A stretch of 64,000 nucleotides of DNA. Source: Burkholderia sp. L27(2015). GTDB lineage: Bacteria > Pseudomonadota > Gammaproteobacteria > Burkholderiales > Burkholderiaceae. Positions 1 to 9,065 of this stretch are shown piece after piece (the stretch's first letter is position 1; the number at the start of each line of letters is the position of its first letter). Under the pieces are notes generated by a model, which worked only from the letters and a program-made list of their open reading frames with translations, did no database searches and was not told the DNA's origin. Where the stretch lies: assembly GCF_009765705.1 (NCBI RefSeq), contig NZ_LMUX01000009.1, positions 1 to 64,000 of the forward strand, given 5' to 3'. The position numbers and the translations under genes were made by a program.

Positions 1-71
1 TTTTTGAAATCTTCCGCAGTCCATTCGGGATTGTCCGAATCGGTCAGTTCGGGGTTAGGTTTCTTGTTCAT
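1..71 (-). CDS. brnA: BrnA-type antitoxin, N-terminal part (cut by window edge)
   Basis: Only the first 23 or so codons lie in the window, reading MNKKPNPELTDSDNPEWTAE and then leaving at the left edge. The phrase 'DxDNPEWT' near the N-terminus is typical of BrnA, the ribbon-helix-helix antitoxin that neutralises BrnT and represses the brnTA promoter. The start ATG (69-71) overlaps the last codons of the upstream brnT frame by 17 bases, the usual brnT-brnA arrangement. The call rests on this short stretch plus the neighbouring BrnT-like frame. Confidence 0.75.
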   Translation of the reverse strand, partial: MNKKPNPELTDSDNPEWTAEDFK

Positions 72-324
72 AAAGGGCAACCTCCCGGTCATTTGCCTTT
101 CGTAAGCTGATTACTCGAATGCCTGGTGGACGCATCGTGAATACGAGCACGTGCAGCCGGTATGCGATGGGGCCAATCGACGTATAGCGCGTTTCGCCAT
201 AGTCGCACCGGGCGTCAATTTTGGTCAGGGCTGTAATGAAATCGAACTCACGCACCAGTTCAAAAGAGATGCCGCGAAGAATTTCATTGCGGCGGCTCTT
301 GGAGGGATCGAATTCGATGTCCGT
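55..324 (-). CDS. brnT: BrnT-like ribonuclease toxin frame (DUF497), no normal start codon
   Basis: BrnT toxins are small RelE-fold ribonucleases. This frame reads (T)DIEFDPSKSRRNEIL..ISFELV.EFDF, then DYGETRY, then RVISLRKANDREVALYEQET. This matches the family from its usual first residues (M-x-I-E-F-D-P-x-K) to its end (ISxRKANxRE). There is no ATG where the protein should begin: the codon is ACG (322-324), a TAA lies five codons upstream, and the first conventional start is a GTG at 255, which would remove about 23 conserved residues. Either a non-canonical start is used or the toxin is inactivated. The antitoxin gene downstream still has a good ATG. The family call is fairly secure; that the gene is expressed is not. 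Confidence 0.65.
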   Translation of the reverse strand, partial: TDIEFDPSKSRRNEILRGISFELVREFDFITALTKIDARCDYGETRYTSIGPIAYRLHVLVFTMRPPGIRVISLRKANDREVALYEQET

Positions 325-339
325 GTAATTAAATTGTAG

Positions 340-644
340 TTACGAAATAATTGGCGGTCAAGCAAATTGTCGTTATAGTTTGATCGGGTGTCAGCGACTG
401 GCCGTCGACATTTCACTCGGGCATTTTTCTCTACGTTCACGAGTCGAAGCTTCGGGTTCACAAACATTGTGTGAGCAATGTTCGACGACGGCGAGTCAAC
501 TAACGGTCAGTATTGATGCCAGTGAGACGTACTTGACGAATGGTCGAGGCACGCAGGCAACGTTGACGGTCCGCGTCGCCCATCGGAGCTTCAGATCGCC
601 CAGCGCGTTGACCTATAGATGTTCTAACAGGAGCATTCTTTCAG
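340..644. other. intergenic region, no gene recognised
   Basis: About 300 bases between the brnT frame (minus) and the DUF445 gene (plus). Open frames here encode nothing recognisable and overlap one another. An AGGAG-like ribosome site just before 645 (aacaggagcattctttcag) belongs to the next gene. The promoters of both flanking genes should lie here, but I see no convincing -35/-10 pair. Confidence 0.4.
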
Positions 645-1946
645 ATGCCTACCCCGTACGTTGATTCGGTCTATGTCCGGCTCGCGCGAGCAGAGGACGA
701 AGTAAAGCGGATAAGGTTGAGGCGTATGCAGTGGGTTGCGACCGGCCTGCTGCTATTCGTAACGGGGCTTTATATCGCCTCCGTATTCTTCAAGAACACG
801 AGCGTCGCGTGGCCTTACGTCGGCGCGTTCGCGGAGGCCGCGATGGTCGGCGCGCTGGCAGACTGGTTCGCCGTTTCGGCATTGTTCCGGCATCCGCTAG
901 GCTTATCGTTTATCCCGCACACAGCCATCATTCCAAAGAACAAGGATCGCATCGCCGATAACCTCGGCGATTTCGTACAGGGCGAATTTTTCTCGACCGA
1001 ACGCGTCACCTCGGTCATCCGCGATTTCAATCCCGCGCAGAAGCTCGCAGGGTGGCTTTCAGACCATCAACATGCCGACATGATCGGGACCATCGTGGTC
1101 AAGGTTCTCGCATACGGTCTCAACGCGCTCGACGAAACGGAAGTGCGCTCCTTCCTGCGAAAAAACGTCGCGCTGAAATTCAACGAACTGGATTTGTCGA
1201 CCTTCGCTAGCCAGATCCTCCGAGCGCTCACGCACGAAGGACGACACCAGGCCATACTCGATCAAATGCTGAAGGGGGCCAGCAACTACATCAACGAACC
1301 CGAAATCAAACGCCGCATCATCGACTTCGCCGCTGACAAAATTCCGCTATACGTCAAATCCTGGAAAGATACGACCGCCACCTTCTTCATCGAAAAAATC
1401 CTCGGATACGTAGGCGACACGTTAGCCGAGGTCGATCAGGATCCCAACCATCCCTTACGTGCGGAATTCGACAGGGCAATCGCGGAACTGATCGTCAAGC
1501 TGAAATCCGATCTGCTGTTTCGCCTGAAAATTAAGGAGTATCAGGAGCAGCTCGCTTCCAACGAAGTGTTGGCCGATTTCGTCGACAGCTTATGGCGCGA
1601 CATCAGCGCGTGGATTCAAAAGGACCTTTCAAGCAAGCAGTCGCTGATACACGCAAAGATATCGGAAATTGCGGGTCGGCTCGGCACGACGCTCAGCAGC
1701 GACACGCCGATGCAAACCTGGATCAACGACCAAATCTTGAATTACGTTCCCGAACTGCTGGACCGCTTCCGTCCAAAAATCGGCGCGTTCATTTCAGGCA
1801 AGATGAAAGAGTGGAAAGAGCACGAGGTGGTGAACAAGCTCGAACTCAACATCGGCCGCGACCTACAGTTCATACGCTTGAACGGAACCTTCGTCGGCGG
1901 TTTGGTCGGTCTGATCATTCATGTTGCCACGACGATGGCGGCGTGA
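645..1946 (+). CDS. DUF445 family membrane protein (YjiN-like)
   Basis: 433 residues. A charged N-terminus is followed by a hydrophobic segment (about 29-50) and then the DUF445 signature AEAAMVGALADWFAVSALF, RHPLG and IPHTAIIPKNKDRIADNLG. The long middle is helical and amphipathic with repeated charged residues, and a final hydrophobic helix (FVGGLVGLIIHVATT) sits at the C-terminus. This is the usual layout: two terminal membrane anchors with a large soluble coiled domain. The biochemical function of the family is unknown. The ATG at 645 follows a ribosome site (aggag) and fits the family length. The gene stands alone and is convergent with the NERD-helicase gene downstream. Confidence 0.88.
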   Translation: MPTPYVDSVYVRLARAEDEVKRIRLRRMQWVATGLLLFVTGLYIASVFFKNTSVAWPYVGAFAEAAMVGALADWFAVSALFRHPLGLSFIPHTAIIPKNKDRIADNLGDFVQGEFFSTERVTSVIRDFNPAQKLAGWLSDHQHADMIGTIVVKVLAYGLNALDETEVRSFLRKNVALKFNELDLSTFASQILRALTHEGRHQAILDQMLKGASNYINEPEIKRRIIDFAADKIPLYVKSWKDTTATFFIEKILGYVGDTLAEVDQDPNHPLRAEFDRAIAELIVKLKSDLLFRLKIKEYQEQLASNEVLADFVDSLWRDISAWIQKDLSSKQSLIHAKISEIAGRLGTTLSSDTPMQTWINDQILNYVPELLDRFRPKIGAFISGKMKEWKEHEVVNKLELNIGRDLQFIRLNGTFVGGLVGLIIHVATTMAA

Positions 1947-1970
1947 TTGCGTGCGAGGCCGTGCGACCTT

Positions 1971-3602
1971 CTACACGCTTTGTAAAAGCGCGGTCGCCGC
2001 CCGCTCCGAAATCACCAACACCAGTTTCAACGTGGCACGCGTGGCTCCGGCAAAGATCTTCCGCAGTTCTCGTTCATCGAGCGTTTCAAAGTCGATCTCG
2101 GCAAACACCACTGCCGGAGCCGATTGGCCTTTGAAGCGATATACCGATTCCATCAGCATGTCGCCTTCCGAATAGACCGGTTGCCCGAACAGATCGTATT
2201 CGCCCGTGAAGGTGCGTAAGGTTTGCGGGCCGAGCTGCTTTTGTCCAAGCAGATGCGAATGCTCTCGGCCACGATAGCTGAGCAGGACCACATCATTCTT
2301 GCGAAAACCCGCCGAGTAGCTGAGCCGGACAGCGTCTTTGACGGCCTGCAACAACCCTGGCTGATCCCGGTAAGTCAGGATCTCGACCTCGGCAGTGGAG
2401 ATCGGCGCGGCGGCTTCGATTTCCGTGCCGCCCGGCAGCAACGATTGCAGCAATTTCACGACCGATCGAGGGCTGCGGAAATTGGACTTGGCGCGCAGTC
2501 TGACCCAACCCGGCAGATCGACCGGCGGATGATCGTAGAGGTTCTGCATGGGATCTTCCAACCAGATCATCCGCGCCTGTGGTTTCGCGTGACGCAAGAT
2601 CAGATCACGCCACTGCGCCGTGAAGTCCTGCCCTTCATCGATGATGATGGTGTCGAACAGAAATTCCTCCGGGATAGCAAGTTTCGCGGCGTCGCTCACG
2701 AGTCGTGCAAAAGCATCCGGTCGAGTGAAATCGGGCGCGCGCCCAGCGTGCCGCAGCAGCAAATCGCACAGCATATGGAACGTACATGCCAAACCGCCCG
2801 GCGGCGCGATCAAAACGAAATGGTCGGCTAGCGGACGATTGAAGCAGACGTACAACGGCTTTTGCCCGCGATCGACCGCGTCACGATACTCAGCTAGCGC
2901 GAGTTGTGTTTTGCCGGAACCGGCTGTGCCGATCACGCGTAGCCGGAACGGGTCCATATCGAGTTGGCGTGCCCAATGCGACAGCCCCCCGGATACGCGT
3001 GTGATCAGCGCTTGCGCTTGACCGATCAGCGCGCTGACATCGGTTTCCAGATGAATGATGTCGCGCAGAAAGCGATGAACGCGCTCCGCAATCGGACGAT
3101 CCTCTCCCGGCGGCAAGATCGTTTGTATGAGCCTCGTCAATTGATCGCGTCGGTTGGCGTCGACGATGCGTTCGGGCGAAAGGCCCGCGGTCAGCGGGTT
3201 CTTCACGACGTAGTCCGGGCAATACAAGAGGTGTTCTATCGTCGCCGGCTGCCCGTTGAGGCTGCGCATCAACTTGCCGCGCAATCCATCCACCGTACGT
3301 CCCATCTGTACGGACACCACCTTGATCTTGCCCGCGTAGTTTTTTGCAAGACCGTTCTCGGTCTCGTCCAGGTAGCCGCTTTTCTGTTCGATAACCAGTA
3401 GGTGCCCGCTGCGGTTCACGACGACGAAATCGATTTCGCCGTAGATCGCATGGCTATGGTCGATGTTCGTCCAGTGCACCGAGTGATAGACGGTGTAGTC
3501 ATCGGGGAGCGCTGTCGCCAGCACGGCCAGCGTTTCGAGTTCGCGCTGGGCGGCGCCCGTTTCCTGCATGGTTTCCCATCCGTCCGGAATGACACGTGCC
3601 AC
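1971..3602 (-). CDS. NERD-domain nuclease fused to a superfamily I helicase-like ATPase
   Basis: 543 residues. The N-terminal NERD (nuclease-related) domain shows the restriction-type active-site pattern EIDFVVVN (about 56-63) and VIEQKSG (70-76). A P-loop IGTAGSGKT follows at about 224-232, a Walker B IIIDEGQDF near 320, and UvrD-like motifs DPMQNLY, SNFRSP, LLSYRGREHS and VYRFKGQSAPAV. NERD-helicases are thought to act in DNA repair or defence against foreign DNA; no substrate can be assigned here. The start is a GTG at 3602 with an AGGATAG ribosome site; an ATG at 3569 is an alternative. No defence genes flank it, so it looks like a stand-alone gene. Confidence 0.85.
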   Translation of the reverse strand: MARVIPDGWETMQETGAAQRELETLAVLATALPDDYTVYHSVHWTNIDHSHAIYGEIDFVVVNRSGHLLVIEQKSGYLDETENGLAKNYAGKIKVVSVQMGRTVDGLRGKLMRSLNGQPATIEHLLYCPDYVVKNPLTAGLSPERIVDANRRDQLTRLIQTILPPGEDRPIAERVHRFLRDIIHLETDVSALIGQAQALITRVSGGLSHWARQLDMDPFRLRVIGTAGSGKTQLALAEYRDAVDRGQKPLYVCFNRPLADHFVLIAPPGGLACTFHMLCDLLLRHAGRAPDFTRPDAFARLVSDAAKLAIPEEFLFDTIIIDEGQDFTAQWRDLILRHAKPQARMIWLEDPMQNLYDHPPVDLPGWVRLRAKSNFRSPRSVVKLLQSLLPGGTEIEAAAPISTAEVEILTYRDQPGLLQAVKDAVRLSYSAGFRKNDVVLLSYRGREHSHLLGQKQLGPQTLRTFTGEYDLFGQPVYSEGDMLMESVYRFKGQSAPAVVFAEIDFETLDERELRKIFAGATRATLKLVLVISERAATALLQSV

Positions 3603-3723
3603 GGGGCTATCCTTTATCGAGGTGTTAAGAGCACTGGCTGCGAGAGCTCTATGTTACCGCGTGGCTTGGCGTATACCGGTGGATTGCTTGCGAAGCGCGA
3701 GCAATCGAATTTCCAATTCTCTC

Positions 3724-5328
3724 TTAACGGTGGGGCGCCGTTTCCACGGCGCTGATAAGACTCCATGTCAGTATGGCTGCGAGTGCGGCGATGGCGGAGG
3801 CCACCAATAAGACGACGGTGAAACCGGAAGCGAAGCTCAAGCGCGCAACTTCGAGCATCGTTGCCTGAGCCGGGGCCGCTATCTGTGAAACCACGCCGGG
3901 AATGTCGCCTGCGAGGATGCGGGAAACCAGCGAATGAATGTTTGCGCCTGTGGCATCCGAAAACAGGGACGCCGGTGCCAATGCTATGAAATGTCGCTGC
4001 GTTTCATTCACGAGCACCGCGCCCAGGGCCGTGATGCCGGTGACCAGGCCGACGAAGCGCAGCGTTCCGCTGATGCCGGACGCCATCCCGCCGCGTTCCG
4101 GCGGCACGACGCTCATGCTGACTTTAGCCGTCTCGCCGTTGAGCAGCCCCGCGCCGCAACCCGTCACGAACATGCCGAGGGCGAGGACCGGATAGGGCAT
4201 CGCCGCCCACGCTGCCGCGGCCGTGGCGAGATTGCCCATGGCGACGATAGCAAGGCCGATCGTGAGCAACGCGCGCCCTGAAATCCGGCCGCCCAGTCTC
4301 ACGCCGATCCGTGGGCAAAAGAACAGCGGGAGCGCAAAAGGCAGCATGCCCAACCCGGCGGCCGCGGGGCTTTGGCCGAAGGTGTTCTGCAAATACAGCG
4401 GCAGGTAGGTCATCATGACTTGAGCGGCCGACGCGAAGCCGAGCATGGCGACGGCGCTACCCAGGAACGTGGGTTTGCGAAAGAGATCAAAGTCGACCAT
4501 CGGCCGCTTCTGCATACGTTCCGCCACAACGAAGAGCGCTAGCAATAAGACTCCGGCACCGAACTTGATGGCCGTGACGCGGTTTGACCAGCCGATCGTA
4601 TTCGAACCGATCAATGCCCAGACCAGGCAAAACAGGCCACTGCCGAACAGCGTCATGCCGGCGAGATCGAGCGCACGTGCATCGGGATCGCGCGATTCCT
4701 GAACGGCGGTCGCCGTAAGCGTGAGCAGCGCTATGCCTACCGGAATGTTGACGAGGAAAGCCCAGCGCCAACCGAACGCCGACGTAATGATCCCGCCTAC
4801 AGGCGGTCCGAGCGCAACGGCGACCCCGATCACTGTGCCCCAAAAAGCGAACGCTCGTGCGCGCTCGGAGCCCCGGAATTCGTGGCCTAAAACGGCAAGC
4901 GCGGCACTGAGCTGGAGCGCGGCGCCTACGCCCTGGAGCGCGCGTGCAAAGTTCAGGACGGGCGCGCTCGGCGCGAGACCACACAATAGGGACGCCACCG
5001 TGAAAACGGACAACCCGACAGCCAGCAGTTTCCGGCGACCGAAACGATCGGCGAGCGCCCCGGCGGGCATGAGCAGCGCCGCGAAAGTCAGGACGTAGGC
5101 GCTCACTACCCATTCGATATCGGCGAAGGCGGCGTTGAGATTTCTAGCGATGGCGGGCAGCGAAACGGCGACGATGTTGGAGTCGAGCATGATCATGAAC
5201 GACACGCCTGACGCGCATAGCAGCACGCGAGCGCGACGTCCGGTCACCCATCGCTCGGTCTTGGGGCGAGCCTCGTCGAGTTCGACGCTTGGCGATCCGC
5301 CGGCATCGGTATCGGGCATGTTCTTCAT
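3724..5328 (-). CDS. MFS drug efflux transporter, DHA2 (EmrB/QacA) type
   Basis: About 534 residues from the ATG at 5328; an in-frame ATG at 5391 would add 21 unlikely residues. The first membrane segment holds the DHA2 motif IMLDSNIVAVSLPAIARNL (motif D1), followed by motif A ADRFGRRKLL and motif C-like GPPVGGIITSAFGWRWAFLVNIPVG. About 14 hydrophobic segments are apparent. The family exports lipophilic drugs or acids in exchange for protons in the inner membrane. It lies about 100 bases downstream of the LysR gene on the same strand, so the two may be cotranscribed. The substrate is unknown. Confidence 0.87.
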   Translation of the reverse strand: MKNMPDTDAGGSPSVELDEARPKTERWVTGRRARVLLCASGVSFMIMLDSNIVAVSLPAIARNLNAAFADIEWVVSAYVLTFAALLMPAGALADRFGRRKLLAVGLSVFTVASLLCGLAPSAPVLNFARALQGVGAALQLSAALAVLGHEFRGSERARAFAFWGTVIGVAVALGPPVGGIITSAFGWRWAFLVNIPVGIALLTLTATAVQESRDPDARALDLAGMTLFGSGLFCLVWALIGSNTIGWSNRVTAIKFGAGVLLLALFVVAERMQKRPMVDFDLFRKPTFLGSAVAMLGFASAAQVMMTYLPLYLQNTFGQSPAAAGLGMLPFALPLFFCPRIGVRLGGRISGRALLTIGLAIVAMGNLATAAAAWAAMPYPVLALGMFVTGCGAGLLNGETAKVSMSVVPPERGGMASGISGTLRFVGLVTGITALGAVLVNETQRHFIALAPASLFSDATGANIHSLVSRILAGDIPGVVSQIAAPAQATMLEVARLSFASGFTVVLLVASAIAALAAILTWSLISAVETAPHR

Positions 5329-5430
5329 TGAAATATCCGTCGAGTGTTCTGGCCATAGTAACATTCGATGGGATATTGCGTTGATATACACCTATATGTC
5401 TAACGGGGTTTCTTGAACCCTCTTGCGGGG

Positions 5431-6315
5431 CTAGCTCGCGGCCTTGCGCAAGACCTTGACGAAGTTCAATACCGTCGGCGATTTTTCGCGTTGCCTATGC
5501 ACCAGCGCAATGCCGGTATGCAATGGCTTGCCCAACAACTCGTGATAGGACACGCCTTCGGCATGGATCTGCCGTATCGATGCAGGAATCAACGCGACAC
5601 CGAAGCCGGCTGCGACCAGATTCGCCGTGGACGAAATCTGCGGAGACTCCATGCTGACGGATGGAGAAAATCCGGCGGATATGCACGCAGCGATGATCGA
5701 ATCGTGGAGATCGGGCCCGATCGGGCGGGGAAAGAAAATAAACGAGTCGTCTGCCAAGCTGGCGAGATCGATGCGTCGGCGACGATTCAAGCGATGGTTC
5801 GCCGGAAGAACGGCGAGCATGTCTTCGTCGACCAGTGGCTGCACGACGAGGTCCCTGCAATGAAGGGGCAAGCGCACCAGCGCCGCGTCGACGTGGCCTT
5901 CGCTCACTTTGTCCAGTAGCGCGGAGCTATTGCTTTCCTCGCAGCGGATCACAACGCGCGGGTAGGCATTGCGATAGTTCTGCATGACGCTGGCAACGAG
6001 CGGGTGAAACACCGTTGAGCCTGCGAACCCGAGCGACAAATGCCCCGACTCGCCTCGCCCCGCATTTTGTACCTCGGTGAGCGCAAGCTGCGCGTCTTCG
6101 ACGATGCGGCGCGCACTTTCCTGCAAGACTCGCCCGGCTTCCGTCAATTCAACGCGGCGCGGATGCCGGATGAATAGCTTGGTGCCGATCTCCCGTTCGA
6201 GTTTGAGAATTTGCTGGCTCAATGGGGGTTGGGCAATGCCCAGATGCGCCGCAGCCTCGGTGAAATGCAGATGCTCCGCCACAGCCAGGAAGTAACGCAG
6301 TTGACGAAATTCCAT
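5431..6315 (-). CDS. LysR-type transcriptional regulator
   Basis: 294 residues, the typical length. The winged helix-turn-helix occupies residues 1-60 (FTEAAAHLGIAQPPLSQQI, then KLEREIGTKLF). It is followed by a type-2 periplasmic-binding-like sensor domain (HLSLGFAGS at the domain start). The N-terminal sequence resembles the BenM/CatR/CbbR branch that senses small organic acids. It is transcribed divergently from dld and codirectionally with the MFS pump behind it, so it may control either or both. A 6-base inverted repeat (atatct at 6314-6319, agatat at 6345-6350) lies at its start; LysR proteins use T-N11-A sites, and this is only a candidate. The ligand cannot be predicted. Confidence 0.9.
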   Translation of the reverse strand: MEFRQLRYFLAVAEHLHFTEAAAHLGIAQPPLSQQILKLEREIGTKLFIRHPRRVELTEAGRVLQESARRIVEDAQLALTEVQNAGRGESGHLSLGFAGSTVFHPLVASVMQNYRNAYPRVVIRCEESNSSALLDKVSEGHVDAALVRLPLHCRDLVVQPLVDEDMLAVLPANHRLNRRRRIDLASLADDSFIFFPRPIGPDLHDSIIAACISAGFSPSVSMESPQISSTANLVAAGFGVALIPASIRQIHAEGVSYHELLGKPLHTGIALVHRQREKSPTVLNFVKVLRKAAS

Positions 6316-6477
6316 ATCTTTTTCGTCTCCAAAAGGTGTTATCGAGATATTGGACTAATCGCTTGCCAGATTCTAACCTTTCGTTAGCTCGACTCGTTTT
6401 GTGTTTTCCGAGAGCATTTATCTCTCTGGAGGTGCACGCAGGCGCGTCGCAATCGTCATATTTACGAGGAGGTTACG

Positions 6478-8226
6478 ATGTCGGCAGTTCGCGAAGGATC
6501 GATGGCTCAGGCAGGGAATTTAAACGGCGACCATGGCTCGTTGATTGCGGGTCTGAAGAGCATAGTGGGCGGCAAGCATGTTCTCACCGACGACAGTGCG
6601 ACGCACCGCTACCGGACTGGGTTTCGCTTCGGTGCGGGCAAGGCTTTGGCCGTTGTCCAACCCGGTACGCTCGTCGAGCAATGGAAGGTGCTCGAAGCGT
6701 GTATGTCGGCGAATGTCATCGTGATTACGCAGGCGTCGAACACCGGTCTCACTGGCGGGTCCACGCCGGATGGAAATAACTACGATCGCGACATCGTCAT
6801 CGTCAGCACCACGCGGATGAAGAAGGTGTACGTGATCGAGCAAGGGAATCAGGTGGTTTGTCTACCGGGTGCCACGTTGGATCAGCTCGAGCGCACGCTC
6901 AAACCGCTTGGACGTGAACCGCATTCGGTCATTGGGTCGAGTTGCATCGGTGCTTCGGTATTTGGCGGTGTTTGCAATAACTCGGGTGGAGCTTTAGTTC
7001 AGCGTGGGCCGGCGTATACCGAAATGGCGGTGTTTGCCCAGGTCGATGCGAGCGGCAAGCTTAATCTCGTGAACCATCTTGGTATTCGCCTCGGAAGTAC
7101 GCCGGAGGATGTACTGGGGCGACTGGATCGCGGGGACTTTTCGGACGCCGATGTCCAGCACGATACGGGTGCCGCATCCGATCGCAACTACGTTACCCAC
7201 GTCCGTGAGATCGATGCCGACACGCCCGCCCGCTTCAACGCGGATCCGCATCGCTTATACGAGGCGTCGGGATCAGCCGGGAAACTGATGGTGTTCGCGG
7301 TGCGGCTCGATACGTTTCCTATCGAGCAGGGGGCGAAGGTGTTTTACATCGGCACTAACCAACCGGAGGTGTTGACGGAAATTCGTCGCCAGGCACTCCA
7401 CGACTTCACGCATCTGCCGATCTCGGGCGAGTACTTGCACAAGGACGCTTTCGATATTGCGGAAGAGTATGGCAAGGATATGTTTCTGATGATCAATATT
7501 CTGGGTACGGAGCGCTTGCCAGCGTTGTTCGGGCTGAAAAGCCGGTGCGATGCTTTCTTCGATCGTTTGGGTTTTCTGCCGTCGAATTTCAGCGATCGGG
7601 TGCTGCAAGCCTTGAGCCGCTTGTTTCCTAGCCACCTTCCGCCGCGAATGAGAGAGTACCGGGACAAGTATGAGCATCACTTGATGCTGAAGGTCGCGGC
7701 CGAGGGTGTGGCTGAAGCGAAGGATTTTTTGTCGCGCTACTTCGCGAACGCAAGCGGCGCGTATTTTGAATGCACGGATGACGAGGGGAAGAAGGCTTTC
7801 CTTCATCGGTTCGCGGCGGCCGGCGCGGCCGTGCGTTATCGGACTGTGCATGCCAAGGAGGTTGAAAATATCGTCGCGCTCGATATCGCACTCAGGCGTA
7901 ATGATCGGGATTGGCTGGAGAAGTTGCCGCCGGAAATCGACGAAGCTATTTCTATCAAGCTCTACTACGGCCACTTCCTTTGTCATGTGTTTCATCAAGA
8001 TTACATTGTGAAAAAGGGAAATGATTGCCTGGAACTTGAACACAAGATGTGGGAGTTGCTGGACCGACGGGGTGCGGAGTATCCGGCTGAGCATAATGTC
8101 GGGCATCTGTATCACGCTAAGCCTGCGCTCGCGACGTTCTATCAGGAGCTGGATCCGTGCAACTGTTTCAATCCGGGGATAGGGAAGACTTCGAAATTTA
8201 CGAAATATCGCGAGGTGGAGGGTTGA
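6478..8226 (+). CDS. dld: quinone-dependent D-lactate dehydrogenase
   Basis: 582 residues, matching E. coli Dld in length. Dld is a peripheral inner-membrane FAD enzyme that oxidises D-lactate to pyruvate and passes electrons to quinone. The FAD-binding domain (about 45-200) contains TQASNTGLTGGSTP and SSCIGASVFGGVCNNSGGALVQRGPAYTE. The C-terminal membrane-binding and substrate region contains YYGHFLCHVFHQDYIVKKG, EHNVGHLYHA and LDPCNCFNPGIGKTSK, all typical of Dld. A strong ribosome site (gaggagg) sits 5 bases before the ATG at 6478. The gene diverges from the LysR gene, an obvious candidate regulator. No lactate permease is adjacent. Confidence 0.95.
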   Translation: MSAVREGSMAQAGNLNGDHGSLIAGLKSIVGGKHVLTDDSATHRYRTGFRFGAGKALAVVQPGTLVEQWKVLEACMSANVIVITQASNTGLTGGSTPDGNNYDRDIVIVSTTRMKKVYVIEQGNQVVCLPGATLDQLERTLKPLGREPHSVIGSSCIGASVFGGVCNNSGGALVQRGPAYTEMAVFAQVDASGKLNLVNHLGIRLGSTPEDVLGRLDRGDFSDADVQHDTGAASDRNYVTHVREIDADTPARFNADPHRLYEASGSAGKLMVFAVRLDTFPIEQGAKVFYIGTNQPEVLTEIRRQALHDFTHLPISGEYLHKDAFDIAEEYGKDMFLMINILGTERLPALFGLKSRCDAFFDRLGFLPSNFSDRVLQALSRLFPSHLPPRMREYRDKYEHHLMLKVAAEGVAEAKDFLSRYFANASGAYFECTDDEGKKAFLHRFAAAGAAVRYRTVHAKEVENIVALDIALRRNDRDWLEKLPPEIDEAISIKLYYGHFLCHVFHQDYIVKKGNDCLELEHKMWELLDRRGAEYPAEHNVGHLYHAKPALATFYQELDPCNCFNPGIGKTSKFTKYREVEG

Positions 8227-8350
8227 TCATGCAGGTGCCCGCGGCAGCCCCCCGCGTGAAGGACGGAGGTTACCTCGCTTCGACGCACCGATGTGCCTAC
8301 AGGCTTTTCGGCCAGAGCGAAAATGGGGACGATTATGGCCATCGAGCATC

Positions 8351-8390
8351 AAAGTGATTCAAAGTGATTCAAAGTGATTCAAAGTGATTA
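8351..8390 (+). repeat. four tandem 10-bp repeats (aaagtgattc)
   Basis: The unit aaagtgattc occurs three times exactly and once as aaagtgatta. The repeats are head to tail with a period of one helical turn, and end three bases before the -35 hexamer of the toxin-antitoxin promoter. Repeats on the same DNA face next to a promoter suggest a binding array or an upstream element, but slippage-derived repetition is equally possible. Confidence 0.95.
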
Positions 8391-8392
8391 AT

Positions 8393-8422
8393 TTGACTAT
8401 TATGATTCTTATGCACTATACT
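8393..8422 (+). promoter_or_regulatory. probable sigma70 promoter of the Phd/RelE operon
   Basis: TTGACT (8393-8398) and TATACT (8417-8422) are separated by 18 bases, close to the sigma70 consensus. This puts a start near 8430, about 90 bases before the antitoxin ATG. The 10-bp repeats lie immediately upstream. Confidence 0.7.
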
Positions 8423-8521
8423 TCGCACGTGTACTTGGATCCGTTAGTTCCTCGTCACAAATCAAGCAAACGAAACGAAACCAAAGCAAACCAGGTTTAT
8501 TAGAGAGAAGGAAGGTCAGGT

Positions 8522-8848
8522 ATGCATACCCCCGTCAATTACACGGCGCGGGACGCTAAAACCCGATTTGGTGAGATGCTGGATCAAGCCTTAGGGCAAC
8601 CCGTCAGCATCACTCGACATGACCGGCCAGTGGCCTACGTTGTGTCAAAGCGAGACTACGATGCGCTACTTAGCCGCCTGACTGAGCTGGAAGATCAGCT
8701 CTGGCTCGCGCGAGCAGAAGCGGCTCGCAACGAAGGCTACGCAACACCAGAAGAGGTTAACGCGCTCCTTGTCCGGCTAGGAGCAGTACAAGATGAGGTT
8801 AAGCCTAACGCGACAGGCATCCAAGACACTCGAAAGCCTCGACGCTAA
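8522..8848 (+). CDS. Phd/YefM family antitoxin
   Basis: 108 residues. The N-terminus (VNYTARDAKTRFGEMLDQAL, then PVSITRHDRPVAYVVSKRDYDAL) is the classical Phd/YefM DNA-binding fold. The longer C-terminal tail should wrap the toxin. These antitoxins repress their own promoter and neutralise the toxin by direct binding. The ribosome site gagagaaggaagg precedes the ATG. The last 56 bases overlap the start of the RelE-like toxin gene, so translation is coupled. Confidence 0.92.
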   Translation: MHTPVNYTARDAKTRFGEMLDQALGQPVSITRHDRPVAYVVSKRDYDALLSRLTELEDQLWLARAEAARNEGYATPEEVNALLVRLGAVQDEVKPNATGIQDTRKPRR

Positions 8849-9065
8849 GCAGTTTCGGCAGGTGATGCTGACGGTAATTGGATTGCTTAAAGATCCGGAG
8901 CCGCACGACAGCTCTCTGCTGAAGGGGAGCAAACACGGCGAACGGCGTGTCGATATTGGCGAGTATCGTGCCATCTACGCAATCCGTGACGACACCGTTG
9001 AGGTCATCGTCATTGGAAAGCGAAACGACGACGACGTTTACAGCATTTGGAAGCGGCAGCAATAG
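8793..9065 (+). CDS. RelE/ParE superfamily toxin
   Basis: 90 residues: basic N-terminal helices (MRLSLTRQASKTLESLD), then DPEPHDSSLLKGSKHGERRVDIGEYRAIYAIRDDTVEVIVIGKRND, the typical end of RelE-family mRNA interferases. The R-V-D-I-G-E-Y-R-A-I-Y strand and the GKRNDDDVY end carry the usual basic and aromatic residues. RelE toxins cut mRNA on the ribosome; ParE relatives poison gyrase, and sequence alone does not separate the two here, though the fit is better to RelE. It is the second gene of the operon, overlapping the antitoxin gene. Confidence 0.92.
   Translation: MRLSLTRQASKTLESLDAKQFRQVMLTVIGLLKDPEPHDSSLLKGSKHGERRVDIGEYRAIYAIRDDTVEVIVIGKRNDDDVYSIWKRQQ

Noticed and set aside
225-467. 80-residue minus-strand frame over the BrnT start
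   Set aside because: It is a different frame over the BrnT reading and has no family resemblance.
6314-6350. ATATCT/AGATAT inverted repeat as a LysR operator
   Set aside because: The arms overlap the LysR start codon and are short and A+T-rich, so chance is likely; kept only as a remark in the LysR entry.
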